From Ascarosepion bandense (taxonomy: Eukaryota; Mollusca; Cephalopoda; Sepiida; Sepiidae): a stretch of 64,000 nucleotides of DNA. Below the pieces are notes generated by a model. That model made no database searches. It was not told the origin of the DNA and saw only the letters and a program-made list of their open reading frames with translations. The translations under genes and the position numbers were made by a program. Location: positions 1,121,001-1,185,000 of the forward strand of contig JBBBDQ010000403.1 in NCBI GenBank assembly GCA_037127315.1. The letters are read 5' to 3'. This document shows, one piece after another, positions 1 through 10,379 of this stretch (the stretch's first letter is position 1; each line of letters opens with the position of its first letter).

Positions 1-1000
1 ATAATATTAAAATTTAACCGAGAATTAAATTTTGTTTACAAACTTGTGATCTGTCAACTCAAAATAAACACAAAAATTTAAAACTTTTGAAAACTAAAAA
101 AAATTTCGATTCTAATCAATATAACTTGTTTGAAATTGACCAGTATTTTGCTTACTGGAAATAGTAAATAAATGTAATCAATCAGTTTTCAATTAAAGCT
201 AAAATGAAAGCTTCAACAAAATATTTTTATTTTAAAAAAATCACTTTCCAAAACTTGGGTATCATTAAATTCTACAAAAAAAACAAACTAATTTTCTTAT
301 TAAGCGAGAGAGCGGTTAAGGCTGAAAAGATGTTTTTAAACATTTAAAATGACTGACAATTTTTGGATTGGACGGAAGAAAATCTTCTTATCAGACGACA
401 CTTAAATAATTGGATGGTTTAAGAAGAATGTTTGGTTTTTGGTATTTGAATTGAAGCGGCTACTAAATCCACCAACCAACCAACTAAACCAATTGCTGTG
501 GCTGCTGCTATTAATGTTTTTTTTAGAAGTCGTTCCTGTTTGCTTCCATTCCTGCTGTGTATGCGAGAGTGCATCGTTCGTTGGCAACTGAAATTCAAAG
601 TTCTTAACCGTTTTTCCTCAATTCACCCCACCTGCTTTTTCAGTATAATTTTCTTCCTCAACTCATTTTCTTAACATTTAACAGTCTTAACAAAATATAA
701 TCTTTGTAAAATTAGCCAAAGATTTAAAACCGTTCTCCGAAGAAAATAAACAACAAAAATGAAAGAATAGCAATGTTTTTTTTTAATACCATGTCTCTTC
801 TGAATGTAGATAGTCATAGCTCTCCACAGCTTCCATTTTTTAAAGAACTATTTGACTTTCCATGACCTCTTGGAAAGGATAGGGGAGTGATTTATCGATG
901 TCTTTTCCTCGAGTTATCGTTCTGAATTATCTGTCCCGCCAAGGCTACAGAAACCAGTTCACCCTGCTTACTTAACTATAGAAAGGAAGAAAGTTCATAC
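1..1000. other. A+T-rich stretch without recognisable genes
   Basis: Many A and T runs. The only open frame above 60 codons is a short low-complexity one on the minus strand. No known protein motif, tRNA or repeat family was recognised. Confidence 0.5.
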
Positions 1001-1014
1001 AGTGTAACGGTTAT

Positions 1015-1220
1015 CTTTGTGAAAGTTTGAATCTACAAGTCGAGTTCGAATTATTGCCTTGTTAAGTATTATTTTCGCACAAATGTCACAAGGAAAGACA
1101 TGAAACTATCTTCTCTCAGTTATAGTTTAAAAAGTGGGGTAGGCTCAACTCTCTAGCCTTGGGTGGTGGCTAGTCCAGGAGAATTCCAAACCGTGGAGAA
1201 ATCAACGGGAATATATTCTA
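1015..1220 (+). repeat. Degenerate tRNA-derived SINE (SINE-A-like relic)
   Basis: It keeps the order seen in the SINE-A family: a box-B-like GAGTTCGAATT, then a stretch with CGCACAAATGTCAC, then AGCCTTGGGTGGTGGCTAG, which corresponds to the family segment AGCCTTGGCTGGCAACCAG. It is much diverged, so the family assignment rests on motif order only. Confidence 0.4.
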
Positions 1221-1334
1221 CAGGTTTTCACAAAAAATCATGGCATTTCATTTGCCATGTATAAGCTATTCTTAGAAAATCATATGGGCACCTTTCGGTC
1301 TTATGTCACATCTAAATTCTGCTTAGAAAATCAC

Positions 1335-1475
1335 CATATGGGCATCTCGACATGATGTAATGGTTAACAAGCATTAGAACAATTATGACCGAGTACGGTG
1401 TTCGATCCTCAGTGGTTGTCCCATACTTCTGGTCTTGTGCCTCATTTAAGCTACGCTTAGAAAATCACCATAGAT
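1335..1475 (+). repeat. SINE-B copy (tRNA-derived)
   Basis: Box-A-like GATGTAATGGTTAACAAGC is followed by box-B-like GTTCGATCCTC, then CTTGTGCCTCATTTAAGCTA and AGAAAATCACCAT. The same order recurs in three copies at 11.3-11.8 kb and in reverse at 50.9 kb. The head resembles a tRNA gene with an internal pol III promoter; no cloverleaf was folded. Confidence 0.6.
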
Positions 1476-1840
1476 AAAGAAAAGTTGTTTTTTCTCTTTC
1501 TTTTTTACATTAATGTTCACCCGGTACAAGGCCTAGGAAACATTCGAAGTAGTGGGTTACAGAATAAGAGACACAGTTTATGGTGATATGTGTGGAAGAT
1601 AAAAGTTACCTGTAGATGTGAACAGGTTAAAATTGTAATCAACGGGGAAGCGACCAAATAGGATTCAGTTCGTTGGAAGAGGCTCTTCGAGTGGAACTTA
1701 CATTTCACAAAAAAAAAAAAAAATACAAAGGGTTGAATACTAACAAAACTGAAAGAGTAGCGAAAAAAAAAATCAAACTTAAAGAAATTGAAAAAAAATA
1801 TAATAAACTTCTTATATAAAACGACTTGTCTTTCACTCAA

Positions 1841-2154
1841 TGAATTAGAGCACGCTGGCTATTGGGCGTGTATAATGATAATATACACGCTAAAAAGTCT
1901 GCCTTCTTCTACCGAGCGCCCATAGCCCAGAGATAGAATCGCCGACCGACGCCAACTCAGTCGGGTCTCAATCCTGGGTTAAAAGCAATCGGAGTCTAAC
2001 CGTACTGATGAACTGTGATACAGCGAAACAGATCTGTCTGTGGATGACTATTTACGCTCTCACACCCTGATTGAGCACTCTGGAAGAATGGTAGATTTTG
2101 AAAAACAGTAGCTACTCTGGCATGTACGCATCGCTCATTCACTAATGAATTAGA
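1841..2154 (+). repeat. SINE-H: tRNA-head retroelement carrying a hammerhead ribozyme
   Basis: Order on the plus strand: a leader with TATTGGGCGTGTATAATGA, a tRNA-like head (box A TAGCCCAGAGATAGAAT, box B GGGTCTCAATCC), then a hammerhead motif, then a trailer containing GAGCACTCTGGAAGAATGG and CAGTAGCTACT. TGAATTAGAG occurs at both ends (1841 and 2145), so one full unit of about 304 bp plus the start of the next is present. The layout recalls the Schistosoma Sm-alpha elements, which also combine pol III boxes with a hammerhead. Related copies lie at 40.3, 51.0, 61.6 and, in reverse, 63.3 kb. Confidence 0.75.
1993..2049 (+). ncRNA. Type I hammerhead ribozyme, apparently complete
   Basis: The core CTGATGA is at 2005-2011 and GAAA at 2025-2028. 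Stem II is CTGT/ACAG around a GAT loop. Stem III is very short (ACAG/CTGT), ending in GTC with the predicted cleavage after position 2038. Stem I pairs CCGTA with TGTGG next to the core and AGTC with GACT further out, with an internal loop between. All invariant core bases are present. Type I hammerheads with short stem III are known from animal retroelements. Self-cleavage is inferred from sequence only. Confidence 0.8.
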
Positions 2155-2535
2155 GGGGGTGTCGAAGAAATTATAAAAGAGGAATGGGGTTTTAAAAGAT
2201 AGAAAATAGCAATTAACGTTGCATTTAAATTTTTGGAGATTATAGATATAAGGGAAGTAAGTAAACTGAAGAGGCGGAAAGTGCGATAGAAGAAACCATT
2301 AGAGTAGAAGATGAGGTTATATTTAACTATTTCAACGGCAAAAGGGTGGGGCCTAGATGCCAATTTGGTAGCACGTTTAAACTTATGTGATCGGGACACC
2401 AGGGAAAAAAGCTCGTCAAAGCAGTTGCATTAAAAATATTTGTAGAAAAGACAGAGGGAAGCCACATCACATCGGTGAGAAAATGGCTGAAGTCGAGATG
2501 CCAAGTCAAGACCGATAATATTGCAGATCGTAAAG
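2142..2535 (-). pseudogene. CR1/Jockey-like LINE, C-terminal RT remnant
   Basis: Minus-strand frames give FKRATKLASRPHPFAVEIVK and HFLTDVMWLPSVFSTNIF, which align with the C-terminus of the better-preserved element at 21.4-24.0 kb (FARDTRLATRSHPFTVKPIK; SLSHRRDVASLCLFYKYF). The similarity is split over two frames, so it is frameshifted. No poly-A tail is seen. The right edge, ending GCAGATCG, matches the edge of the remnant at 57.6 kb. Confidence 0.65.
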
Positions 2536-2586
2536 CTTTTTTTTCAAAACATCTTCAAGCGTTCCAACCTTCAGTTGCAGTTTTTA

Positions 2587-2610
2587 CCCCCCCCCCCCCC
2601 AAAAAAAAAA
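2587..2610. repeat. Homopolymer junction C-run/A-run
   Basis: About 14 C are followed directly by about 10 A. Simple low complexity, and length errors are likely here. Confidence 0.8.
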
Positions 2611-2675
2611 TTATAGGCATTCGAATTTATCACCTTAATGCCTTTATTTATTTAGGTTGGAACATTAAAAAAAAA

Positions 2676-3120
2676 AAGTGTCGCGTTATTTTTTTGGGTT
2701 GAAACGAAAAAATCCCGTAGCATTCTTTCGGAATATTTTTTTTACCAATCTGAAAAACGGAAACCCAAACCCACAATAATTTAGAATGGTTAACTGAGTG
2801 AGTTACATAAAAACATGGTCGCTGGCCAGTAAGAATCACAATTCATTCACGTATTGTTAGGGTGTATAGTCATACAGGCAAAGGGGCAATCTTCACAATT
2901 TACATTTGAAGCTGATATCAATAAGATTCCGAAGCGTCAAATGGTCAACCAGAACTCCGGAAAACTTAACTAAAATCAAAAACTAACAATTTGTATGACT
3001 ATACACCCTGATAATACGTGAATGAATGATACGTGTATGACTATACACCCTGATAATACGTGAATGAATTGTCATTCTTACTGGCCAAAAAAAAAAACAA
3101 TTTAAAAAAATAACGCGGCA
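2676..3120. mobile_element. Foldback element with partly duplicated right arm
   Basis: Left arm (about 2823-2875: GGCCAGTAAGAATCACAATT, then the complement of CGTGAATGAATTG) is the inverse of the right arm ending ATTCTTACTGGCC near 3086. Outer arms GTCGCGTTATTTTTTT (2678) and AAAAAAATAACGCGGC (about 3103) are also inverted. The inner right-arm segment GTATGACTATACACCCTGAT occurs twice, at about 2993 and 3033. No coding capacity; probably a non-autonomous DNA element. Confidence 0.6.
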
Positions 3121-3199
3121 GGTTTTTTTTTTTTTTTTTCACGAATCAATCAGAGCTTTCTTCGACAAACGGAGACTCTCCTGAAAAAAAAAAAAATAG

Positions 3200-3660
3200 A
3201 CGATACAAAGTACCCGATCCTGCGGTGGCGTGGGCATGGTAAATTTTGATACTTCGTCCGAATGTACGCCACGTTAAACCCGACATTGTGCTACATCCCA
3301 TCTAAGTGGGGAGACTTTGGGTAAATATCCCAAGTTCCGAGGGAGCTCGCAATTGTAAAGCTCTCTGCCTTTTGGGTAGAGTACGACTCAGTGAGGACTA
3401 TGGACGGAGACTCAGCAGAAAAAAAAATAATGCAAAGTGTCCAATCCCACGTATGCGGGGCCTGAGAAATTTTTGCCAGAGTGTACGTGCTCGGAAACCC
3501 TACGTTAAATCCGACTTTGTGTCATATCTCGTCACCCTTGAAGATGACTTGGATAAATATCTAGATTTCCGAGAGAGTTCTGATAGAGTGTTCGTTAAGC
3601 TATTGTTGAGGTCACTCGAGAAATTATATCCGTCAGTGTTGAGTTATAACAGTGGCGATA
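3200..3660 (+). repeat. LTR-like region made of two diverged tandem units
   Basis: Two units of roughly 230 bp both run from a CAAAGT start through TGTACG and ACGTTAAA to a GTG(C/T)(C/T)A(C/T)AT segment. The end reads AGTTATAACAGTGGCGATAAA, which looks like an LTR end followed by a TGGCGA-type primer-binding region, and a gag-like start lies 160 bp downstream. A related block is at 25.1-25.5 kb, and the hairpin repeat at 59 kb shares the GTGTCACATCT motif. LTR identity is inferred. Confidence 0.4.
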
Positions 3661-3818
3661 AAGAATCGAAATTTATACGGAGAGGGAAAATACACCCTTT
3701 TTTTTTTTTTTTGCAGCGACGCACATATCAATAGTGAAGGCGAGAAATTATAATTACATAGGTGTCATTCTTTTCTTTTCTTGCTGTGCGTAAAGAAAAA
3801 CCCAGATATCCTTAAATA

Positions 3819-3945
3819 TGGAAGAATTATTAGCTCAAGTGGTAAAAACACAACAGTAAAAACAGCAGTTGTTGGAATTCTAGAAACAACAAAAGTTAAT
3901 TGAAATAACAGAAAACAAAAAAGAAATAAAAATATGGTGAAAGAA
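3819..3945 (+). pseudogene. Gypsy-like gag N-terminus, broken
   Basis: The frame starts MEELLAQVVKTQQ, then continues with a K/Q-rich stretch interrupted by stop codons. MEELL...KTQQ followed by a Q/K-rich coiled segment is a common start of gypsy/Mag-type Gag proteins in invertebrates. The position just after a TGGCGA primer-site-like sequence supports this. No protease or RT follows; the remainder is degraded. Low certainty because only about 40 residues carry signal. Confidence 0.35.
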
Positions 3946-4744
3946 AAAATGGAAACGCAAAAAGCATTGAAATCAATTAAAAAAAAAAGGTTTTACTGAA
4001 GAAAGGCTGCAAAAAATGACACTATGCAAGTTATGTATGATATCTTTGACGTACCAACAGCCCAAGAATTTGTTAAACATACAAGTATGAGTTGTTGAAA
4101 AAGGAGACGTACGGAAAAACAAGTGACTGACCCAAAACGAAAGAAATACAAAGTTTAGTACGTGGCGAACTCACCAGAAAATGGAGGGATGAACACTAAG
4201 AAATAAATAAAATATTTAAGAAAATAAAACATCTTTAAAGGTGTGGGATGTTGTAGAGTATATAAGACACCCCTTGATGGAAGGCAAAAACTGCTCTTTA
4301 TGATCATTAAAAGGCAGCAGTTTTGTTTTGGAGGCGTTAACATCTAGCAGTCATTTCTTGTTCCAGTTAACAATTGATTGAAGGCCATTTTCGAAAGTTA
4401 CTGTCAATTTTACTTTGTCGCACCCATCGGACTTACTATTAAGACAGGAATAAATAATTCTCTCGCCAGTATAAATACCTAGTTGAGAATTAATGACAGC
4501 AGGAAGATTGTTTATCATGATAAGAAATAACTCAAGTCTATGTATAAAGCCATAGGGTGTCTCTTATCGATGTGAATCTTAATTGTAACATTTTATTCTT
4601 CAGGTTGGTGATCGTTGTAGATTATCATATATTGTTTTCAAAAGGTTATCTATCGTGATAGCGTGATAAAAGAAACAGAAAACATGATAGGAATTATAAA
4701 GCATATTAGAATAGCGGTGCGGGTTTCCCTGAAACTAAAGAAAA

Positions 4745-4835
4745 TATCAAGAAATATAATGACAAAGTGCTGATTTAGTGTCATACCTCTCCTCTCGTAT
4801 GGCACTGAATACTAGACAGTTTCTTTACAGATGAA
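4745..4835 (+). pseudogene. LINE-W reverse transcriptase relic
   Basis: One frame reads VIPLLSYGTEY, then a stop, then TVSLQMKKR, matching VLSVLQYGSECWTISSKMKEK of the LINE-W copy at 12.2 kb. Only about 30 residues remain and two stops interrupt them. A (CT)n microsatellite follows immediately. Confidence 0.45.
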
Positions 4836-4839
4836 GAAG

Positions 4840-4843
<4 letters not shown>

Positions 4844-4910
<67 letters not shown>
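4844..4910. repeat. (CT)n microsatellite
   Basis: An uninterrupted CT dinucleotide run of about 33 units. Confidence 0.95.
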
Positions 4911-4912
<2 letters not shown>

Positions 4913-5019
4913 GCATTTTTTAATGTTCGGTTATAGTGAGAAGGCTGATTTAATCATATTTTGATGAAAATTTTAATTTTATTTTATTTTAGAAAACTGA
5001 AGATATCTTCTAATTTTGT

Positions 5020-5560
5020 AGTCAGATCTGTATTGCTGGTAATAATTTTTTTCCTTCGAAAATGTATTATGGTAATAATTTTGTTTCCTTAAAAAATGTG
5101 TTATGGTAATAATTTTTTTTCCCTTCAAAAATGTATACTTTTCTATAAAAGTTTATTTTTATGTATATATTTATATAAAAGTGCATTTTTATAATTCCAT
5201 AGTGTTTTGACTCCAGTTAAAGGTTAAGTATTTACCTATAGCTCGGACTTTCTATCTTTATATTAAATATATCAAATTATTCTTTAAAAATCCAACTTTT
5301 AAGCATATATAGTTAAATTATTGAACATTTAAACACTTTAAGGTCCTGAGTATGACTGTAAACTTCATCCAGCAACAAGGTCTCTGATTGGGAGGTTGTG
5401 AAAAGCATGGAACCACCTCTTAATGAATGTTGTTCCCAGGTCAACCCTGACTCGAAGTGGTAGCACCTGTTAGCCAAATCAGGATTGCTTGTTGTCAGTT
5501 GACCCAGACACTCGAGGGATTGGTATATAGTGAAAACCAGATTTAAGACCGCAACGGCAT
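5020..5560. repeat. Repeat R, rearranged (two segments in opposite orientation)
   Basis: 5029-5240 carries the plus-orientation body of repeat R (AAAATGTATTATGGTAATAA modules, then AGTGTTTTGACTCC). 5342-5530 carries the terminal block in reverse: GTCTCTGATTGGGAGGTTGT and GGTAGCACCTGTTAG are the complement of CTAACAGGTGCTACC and of the block CCTCCCAATCAGAG. An inversion, or two adjacent copies, would explain this. Confidence 0.6.
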
Positions 5561-6310
5561 TATGTAGATATATATATATATTTATATATATATATCGAAT
5601 AAATACAAGATTACAAGCAAATCAAAATTAAGTGAAGAAAATATCAGTTGGCTGATATTTCAGTAGCACGATAATATTCGTGTTCTATGTCCCCACGGGA
5701 CGGTGGTTTATTCAACTTGCAGCTGGTTGAATTTGGACTGACAGTCTTTTGCAATATCTCTCTTGTGGCAGGATATTTCAGCTTGTCTAAGTCAATTCAT
5801 CGCTGGTCCCGACTCACTGAATTTTGTTTTCCATTCCAGTTTTAATAAAAAGACGAAAAACTGGGGTGTTGAAGTTTGGGATTGGATTGCTATTTCCCCC
5901 TCCCTATATACGTCTTAGCATCTCGAAATGTAAGTAATATCATTTAACCATTTCGACTTTCAAAAAAAGGGGAGAAAATTTACTCCCTGTTATTGTCTGC
6001 CTGTTCTTATCAGCTGTCTTGGTAATCAGTACAAAGGAAATCCTCAAGGCCTTATTTTGACCTAGGGTCATATATCGTCAAAACCCATTTGACAATATTT
6101 TGACTACACTTAGGTAACTAGCTTTGATAAATTCGCTTACTTCTTCCAACAAAAATAATTTTGCACTCATTGTATCCTGGGATCTGTATTTTCCACTTAT
6201 ATCACCTCGGTTACTCTTCCCTACAAAAATAATTGTTTTCTACAATTTTAGAGAAGTCTCTTCTGATCTTGAAAATCACTTAAAATGAATACCAGCCATC
6301 TGAAGTAGGG
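5561..6310. other. Non-coding stretch, (TA)n near the start
   Basis: Contains a short TA run near 5572-5595 and otherwise unique-looking sequence. No protein or known repeat recognised. Confidence 0.4.
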
Positions 6311-6314
6311 TTAC

Positions 6315-6925
6315 ACTGTTTCTTGGACCACTCCAGAAAAAGGTGCAGGACAACTCAACACCACCGACTGAGCGCCGAGACAACTCAATACCAAAAAACA
6401 CAATGGTTTTATAACCGAATAAAAGTAATGTATTAAGAATTAAAACTTTAATTAGTGAATATTTATCTCCAAATAAGGTATTTAAAAAGGTATTATGTAA
6501 AATATGAACCAATTTTTTTGTTTTTAGTTATTTTAATAAAGAAATCATAAAGAAATTTATTTGTAATTGACATGTAAAAAAATATATCACTAAAACACTT
6601 ATTTTAATTATTTTTTATTAAAGTAAATTGAAAACTGCCAAACAAAATGAAGTAGCTTTTTGTTTTTAATTATTTTTAATAAAGTAAATTGTAATGAAAT
6701 TTATTTTTGATAAAATAAATCGACATTCTAAAAACAATTTACTTTGCGATTTACTCTATTAAAAATAATTAAAAACAAAAAATGATTCATACTTTCTCAA
6801 ATGCCTTATTTAAAGAAAAATATTCACTAATTAAGGTTTTAATACATTATTTTTATTCAGATATATGTTTTTCTGGTGCTAAGTTGTCCTGGTGTTGGTT
6901 GTCTCGTCGGTGTTGATTTGCCCCT
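6315..6925. mobile_element. Foldback DNA element with long imperfect inverted arms
   Basis: Left end carries ACAACTCAACACCACCGAC and GCGCCGAGACAACTCAATACC. The right end, read in reverse, gives GACGAGACAACCAACACC and ACAACTTAGCACCAG. Inner arms also pair (GTATTAAGAATTAAAACTTT at 6430 with the complement of AAGGTTTTAATACATTA at 6832), and GTTTTTAATTATTTTTAAT at 6662 pairs with ATTAAAAATAATTAAAAAC at 6757. No transposase is present. Confidence 0.55.
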
Positions 6926-7449
6926 TCCTGTCTAGAAAGTACCTAACTTCGACTACGTCGGTTCAGGCGAAAAATAGAGTAATTGCGCTGCTCAATCATC
7001 ACTTTCCAGCCTTTTACGTGTCCTTGTAGGGATTACATACTTTTCATCCTACAGCCCTTTTGCGATGGACGCAATGTCGCATGCCTATCGCTACTCTATA
7101 GTTACTCTTATGGCAAATAGACAGACGTGCTCCATCTCAGACATTTAAAGCCAAGAACCGCCTTGCTATCTCCATGTTACGCTACTGCTAGTTTTTTCTG
7201 ATTTTGTTATAATTCATGACCTAGTTTATCTTACAGTTCAGTAATAATGACAAAAATGCCTTTCAATACACAAATATTTTTGATATGTGCGCAAGTAATA
7301 ACGCAGACACCACTCATGGGGAACGAGGCGATTTAACGACGAGATATAATAGGCAGTCAGGCTTTACTGACAATAAAGAGAACAACTGAAGGGGTGGGGA
7401 GAAAGAAGGGCAGGTATTTTTAGAATGTGTTTCTCGCCAGATCTCTACA

Positions 7450-7608
7450 ATGTTGTTTTTGTATTTACTAGCCTTCCCACGCAAGGCCAGATGTGACACA
7501 TGGTCATTTTATAGTGGGTATTCCCGGCCATATAGCCGGGCCAAAAGATGTCTGTCTATTTTTCCCCAGTCGTGGTTCTACCCTTCGGCGGAACCACGAC
7601 TGGGTTGT
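7450..7608 (-). repeat. Hairpin repeat, truncated single copy
   Basis: Reverse-strand copy of the 242-bp unit tandemly repeated at 59.0-59.5 kb. It keeps the CCCGGC/GCCGGG hairpin (7523-7540) and the 14-bp-stem hairpin CCCAGTCGTGGTTC/GAACCACGACTGGG (7565-7604). The two upstream hairpins of the unit are missing. Confidence 0.75.
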
Positions 7609-7627
7609 TTTTATATCAATCGTCTCT

Positions 7628-8100
7628 CTTTTTTAATCGTTTCACCCAAGCAAGGCAATAAGGCCACTAGAACGCAGGTGTTTACAGGAAGTGAAAGTGA
7701 ATGAGAATGAGAGGACTGAGAAGGGAGGGAACTGCGGAAATAAAATAAAAAGCAGGCTTGCAGAAAACAGAACATGGCGATTGACGTTCCATTAAAACTT
7801 TCGAAGACTCTTGTTGTCAAAAAAGCAAGAAATCAAAAGTGAAATCCACATCTGGGAAGTGTAAGAAAAAAAATTGTTAGAGAGAAAATGGCGGTTGCAT
7901 CGAGCTAGTTCATCAGTAAAACGGTTGGACATAGTTGCCAATCTGGTAGTACGCTTAAATTCATGTAGTCGGGGTATCAAGGAAAAAGTTCATTGGGACA
8001 GTTTCCATGAAAATACTTGTAGAAAAGACAGAGAGAATCCACGTCTCGTCGGTGAGAAAGTGACTGAAGTCGAGATGTCTGGTCAGAATAAAACTCTTAA
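7628..8100 (-). pseudogene. CR1/Jockey-like LINE 3' end, degraded
   Basis: Starts on the plus strand with T-run plus CGTTTCACCCAAGCAAGGCA, the complement of the LINE tail TGCCTTGCTTTGGGTGAGAT seen at 16.0 kb. Minus-strand frames give HEFKRTTRLATMSNRFTDEL and RCNRHFLSNNFF, matching the C-terminal RT segment of the element at 21.4-24 kb. Several frameshifts. Confidence 0.65.
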
Positions 8101-8683
8101 TGTTCCAAACGATAATCAGCGTAGAAATTATTGCTTCATTTTTATTATTATTTTTTTATTATATGTTGCTGCAAACTTTAAACCATCAAATACTCAAGCA
8201 CTCTTTGGTGCTATACATTTTCAGGGCATACAAAGTCATGGCTTCTTTTTATGTTTAATATCGCTAGATTTTACATTGACATATTTTTTCTCGGTGTCTC
8301 ATCGCTTTCTTTTGAACGTCTATGTTGGCTAACAGCCAGGGTTAGGAAACATATGCACCCTCGAAGAAAAAAAGTGAATGATACCTTCCAAAATGGCATT
8401 AGTTCGAAGTGAAGACAAACTATCTCAACCAGTAATCGAACTTCGATCGTCGGTGCCATTATCCTCGCTGTTAACCGTTAATATATCCGCATTTCTTTGG
8501 TATTACCTTATTTTTTCCGAGGAAAAGAATCAATCACATAAATTTCATTTATAAAAATGAAAGAAATATTTTCTGAAAAATTAAATCTTAAAGATATCAT
8601 TTGTATTGATTAGTATTTAATTGATTTTTAAAATTAAAATTTAATTTTTTAAGCAACAGATATTTGCGTGGAAAGTGCAATCA

Positions 8684-8960
8684 GTAAACCGAGTTCAAAT
8701 TCAGTGTTGGTCTGTCGAGTTCACTTTCGCACAAAGGCACACGTCCGGTTTTTTCTCGCCAGCTATGGGTTAAATAATAGGGTAGACTGAGTTCTCTAAC
8801 AACCAATCTAAGAGAAGAAAAACTCAATTCCAAACCGTGAAGGCAACAACAGGAAACCACTCCACTGACTTTCCCAAGATGGAATAATAATTACCAGATA
8901 AAGGGAGAGTCACGATCACTTATGGCCTGAACGGATTCAGCATTAAAAAGAAAAAATATA
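8684..8960 (+). repeat. Degenerate SINE followed by a LINE-W-like tail scrap
   Basis: ACCGAGTTCAAATTCAGT (box-B-like), then TTTCGCACAAAGGCACAC and AGCTATGGGTTAAATAATAGG follow SINE-A order. From about 8920, GATCACTTATGGCCTGAACGG with A-rich sequence after it resembles the LINE-W 3' terminus GATCGCCTACGTCCTGAAGG. Confidence 0.4.
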
Positions 8961-9049
8961 TTATTTTATTATTTTGAATTAAATGACATCTTTTGTTAAA
9001 TAAATTGAAATTTGTTAAAAATATTTTTTCAAATGAAATTGAATATGCA

Positions 9050-9190
9050 GATGGTATAACTGCTCGACATGAAAATCTAAAGAACCAATTTCGAATTCCA
9101 GTCGAGTTTCTTACATTCGCTTACACGCAAATATCCTTGAAAAAGGCATGAATACATCTCCTCCCTTTCTCAAAATTGTTAAGGCAAGTA
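9050..9190 (+). repeat. Degenerate SINE-A-like relic
   Basis: ATTTCGAATTCCAGTCGAGT, then TTACATTCGCTTACACGCAA and ATATCCTTGAAAAAGGC parallel the SINE-A head and body. The 3' half is absent. Confidence 0.45.
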
Positions 9191-9214
9191 ATAATAACCA
9201 TACAATCCTAAATA

Positions 9215-9770
9215 TCCTCCAGCTTTAAATAACCCACAATGGGTTGATAAGTCATAAAAAAGAAAACTTAAATCAAAATGGGTCATATTTTCTTTGATTT
9301 TTTTCCTACACATCAGCTAAAATTTCTGTAATTTTTTCCTGTCCTATCAAAGCATACCTAATGACTTTTCTTCTTTTTAAATATTTGTTTGTGATTTATC
9401 TCTGAGTTTTGGTCAATCATTTTTGTTTTCTTTTCTCACATTTAACACGTAACAATAAAAATACACTTTTATAGAAATATATACATAAAAATAGACTTTT
9501 ATAGAAAAATATAGACTTTTGAAGAAAAAATTATTACCATCACACATTTTAGAAGGAAAAAAATATTCTCGGCAAAACATTTTTGAATACAAACTAGAAG
9601 ACATTTTCAGTTTTCTAAAATAAAAAAAGAATAGAAACAAAACAAAATCATTAAAATCTGACTAAATCAACCTTTTCCCGAACATTAAAAAATACCTTAA
9701 AACCCCAACTTTTTGGGATTAAATAACCTACAGAGGTTGATATGCCATTAAACAAAACTCAAGCTCCTTC
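9215..9770 (-). repeat. Repeat R, minus-orientation segments
   Basis: CCACAATGGGTTGATAAGTC (9228) and ACAGAGGTTGATATGCC (9730) are the complement of the repeat R start ACGGTATATCAACCCC. Between them the complement of AGAAAACTGAAGATATCTTC and the GGTAATAA modules is visible. Confidence 0.5.
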
Positions 9771-9779
9771 CCGCTATCG

Positions 9780-10010
9780 ATCCCGGAGCTGTAGAGGTCA
9801 ACCTATCCTGCTATCAACTAACTGCTCTGTGTCCAAAATCTATTTGTATAGGGGTTAACACCTAATTTGCATACTTCTAGAACCTTTCGAGCTCTCTGGA
9901 ACATTCTACAATCTTCCAAACGTTCTATTTCTAATTTTCTTATTTTTACGACTACTTTTTTGTAACAACAAGTAGGACTCAATAGAGTCCTTTACTACAA
10001 CTTTTCAAAC
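9780..10010 (+). repeat. Interspersed repeat Q, copy 1
   Basis: GGGGTTAACACCTAATTTG, then TCTAGAACCTTTCGAG and AACAAGTAGGACTCAATAGA recur in reverse at 42.95-43.17 kb. Nature unknown; possibly an LTR piece. Confidence 0.55.
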
Positions 10011-10039
10011 GTTATTAATATTATTTTTATATATAAATG

Positions 10040-10215
10040 CATCCTCGTAACATTATACTTTCATAGTGTTTTGACCCTAGTTTGGTCATAGCTGGTACCC
10101 TAACAGGTGCTACCACTCCGGGTCAAGGTGGATTTGGGAACAACAACAATTAAGAGGTGGTCCCATGCTCCTCACAACTTCCCAATCAAAGGCCTTGTTG
10201 CCAGATGCAGTTTAC
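10040..10215 (+). repeat. Repeat R terminal block
   Basis: Contains CATAGTGTTTTGACCC, CTAACAGGTGCTACCACTCC, TTCCCAATCAAAGGCCTTG and GTTTACCGTCATGCCCAGGA, which is the 3' block shared with the copies at 55.9 and 62.9 kb. Confidence 0.7.
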
Positions 10216-10224
10216 CGTCATGCC

Positions 10225-10378
10225 CAGGACTAGAAGGAAAGAGAGACAAGGGAAAGCATAATTGATTGGCTTGAGCAAGTGGATAGAAGAGCAGACAAGA
10301 GACAGGGGTAAGTGGGGGGGGTCCATGATAGCCTACGGCCTGAAGGGACATGGTACATAAAAAAGAAAAAGGGCTATG
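10225..10378 (+). pseudogene. LINE-W 3' tail fragment
   Basis: AGAAGGAAAGAGAGACAAGG, then ATGATAGCCTACGGCCTGAA and GGGACATGGTACATAAAAAA match the 3' end of LINE-W (compare 12.60-12.79 kb). It begins directly after repeat R, suggesting insertion into or next to it. Confidence 0.6.
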
Positions 10379-10379
10379 T

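Noticed and set aside
3306..3734. Open frame of 142 codons
   Set aside because: It runs over the two diverged LTR-like units and ends in a T-run. The product resembles no family and the frame is better explained by the repeat.
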